NCBI RefSeq assembly: GCF_009857595.1
Contig: NZ_WWCU01000018.1
Span: 1 to 64,000 of the forward strand
Origin: Pseudoduganella aquatica
GTDB lineage: Bacteria > Pseudomonadota > Gammaproteobacteria > Burkholderiales > Burkholderiaceae_D
Direction of reading: 5' to 3'
DNA length: 64,000 nt
The notes under the pieces: model-generated
The model's database searches: none
What the model was told of the DNA's origin: nothing
Seen by the model: only the letters and a program-made list of their open reading frames with translations
Shown: piece by piece, positions 63,851 to 64,000 of the stretch
Layout: the number at the start of each line of letters is the position of its first letter
How positions within the stretch are numbered: the first letter of the stretch is position 1
Program-made: the position numbers and the translations under genes

Positions 63851-64000
63851 TCGGCTTGGTCTTCGCCTTCAGCCTTGGGGGCGGCGTCGCCCTCGTCGTC
63901 CAGCGAGCGGGTCGAATTGGCCTGGTCGATCAGCGCCGACAGCTCCATGCCGCGCGAGGCCGACATGTCGTGGTGGAAGTGCAGCGACGGCAGCGTGTGG
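63847..64000 (-). CDS. rbfA: Ribosome-binding factor A, C-terminal part (runs off window)
   Basis: The last 50 residues of a minus-strand gene: [20 protein letters not shown] and then [17 protein letters not shown], with an acidic tail. The pattern L-x-F-x-x-D-x-S-x-x-R-G-x-x-L-S-x-L-I matches the end of RbfA, a 30S maturation factor. The stop overlaps the truB start. The 5' part is outside the window. Confidence 0.85.
   Translation of the reverse strand, partial: HTLPSLHFHHDMSASRGMELSALIDQANSTRSLDDEGDAAPKAEGEDQAE

Overview
The window is GC-rich chromosomal DNA from a Gram-negative betaproteobacterium. The closest match by gene content is the Oxalobacteraceae (Massilia, Duganella or Janthinobacterium type). 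This placement is inferred from the mix of housekeeping genes (sbcB, pyrF, acs, class I fumarase, murI, typA, truB/rbfA), TonB-dependent receptors, GumN, M20 and M28 peptidases, and a DUF3141-pta-ackA-fabI operon. No 16S gene is present to confirm it.

Layout. 0-4 kb: an IS110 transposase tail, a DUF5610 protein, sbcB, pyrF and an SDR dehydrogenase. 4-18 kb: mostly single-gene units (VanZ-like protein, lipoprotein, GumN/TraB, M20 dipeptidase, flavin monooxygenase, di-haem cytochrome c peroxidase-like protein, MFS exporter, isochorismatase-like hydrolase, RDD protein, a DUF4160/DUF2442 pair, NagX-like acyltransferase, M28 peptidase). 17.5-25.7 kb: gluQ, a winged-helix/NTPase regulator, a GAF-PAS-PAS hybrid kinase divergent from an OmpR-type response regulator, and an unusual UvrD-like helicase with a DUF5710 tail. 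25.7-34.5 kb: a large TonB-dependent receptor, small hydrolases and two tandem uridine kinase genes.

34.5-39.9 kb is the accessory part. It is less GC-rich and holds a second TonB-dependent receptor, an XRE/DUF2975 pair with a palindromic operator, a decayed tyrosine integrase and a truncated gene of unknown function. It ends at tRNA-Ser(GGA), and looks like the eroded tRNA-proximal end of an integrated element.

40-64 kb: acs; yqhA-fumarase-murI; tRNA-His; a higBA module whose toxin is frameshifted; a binding protein; a second hybrid kinase; small envelope proteins, including two tandem TonB C-terminal-domain proteins; a chemoreceptor; dusA; the operon DUF3141-pta-ackA-fabI, which links acetyl-phosphate, acetate and acyl metabolism; typA; a damaged PAP2 phosphatase; truB; and the end of rbfA.

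The most interesting non-coding signals are four copies of a covarying palindrome, each lying between convergent genes; a cluster of operator-like repeats around the 20-22.7 kb two-component genes; and three + strand terminators with no obvious upstream gene, which may end small RNAs. I found no CRISPR array, no complete prophage and no clear antiviral defence island.
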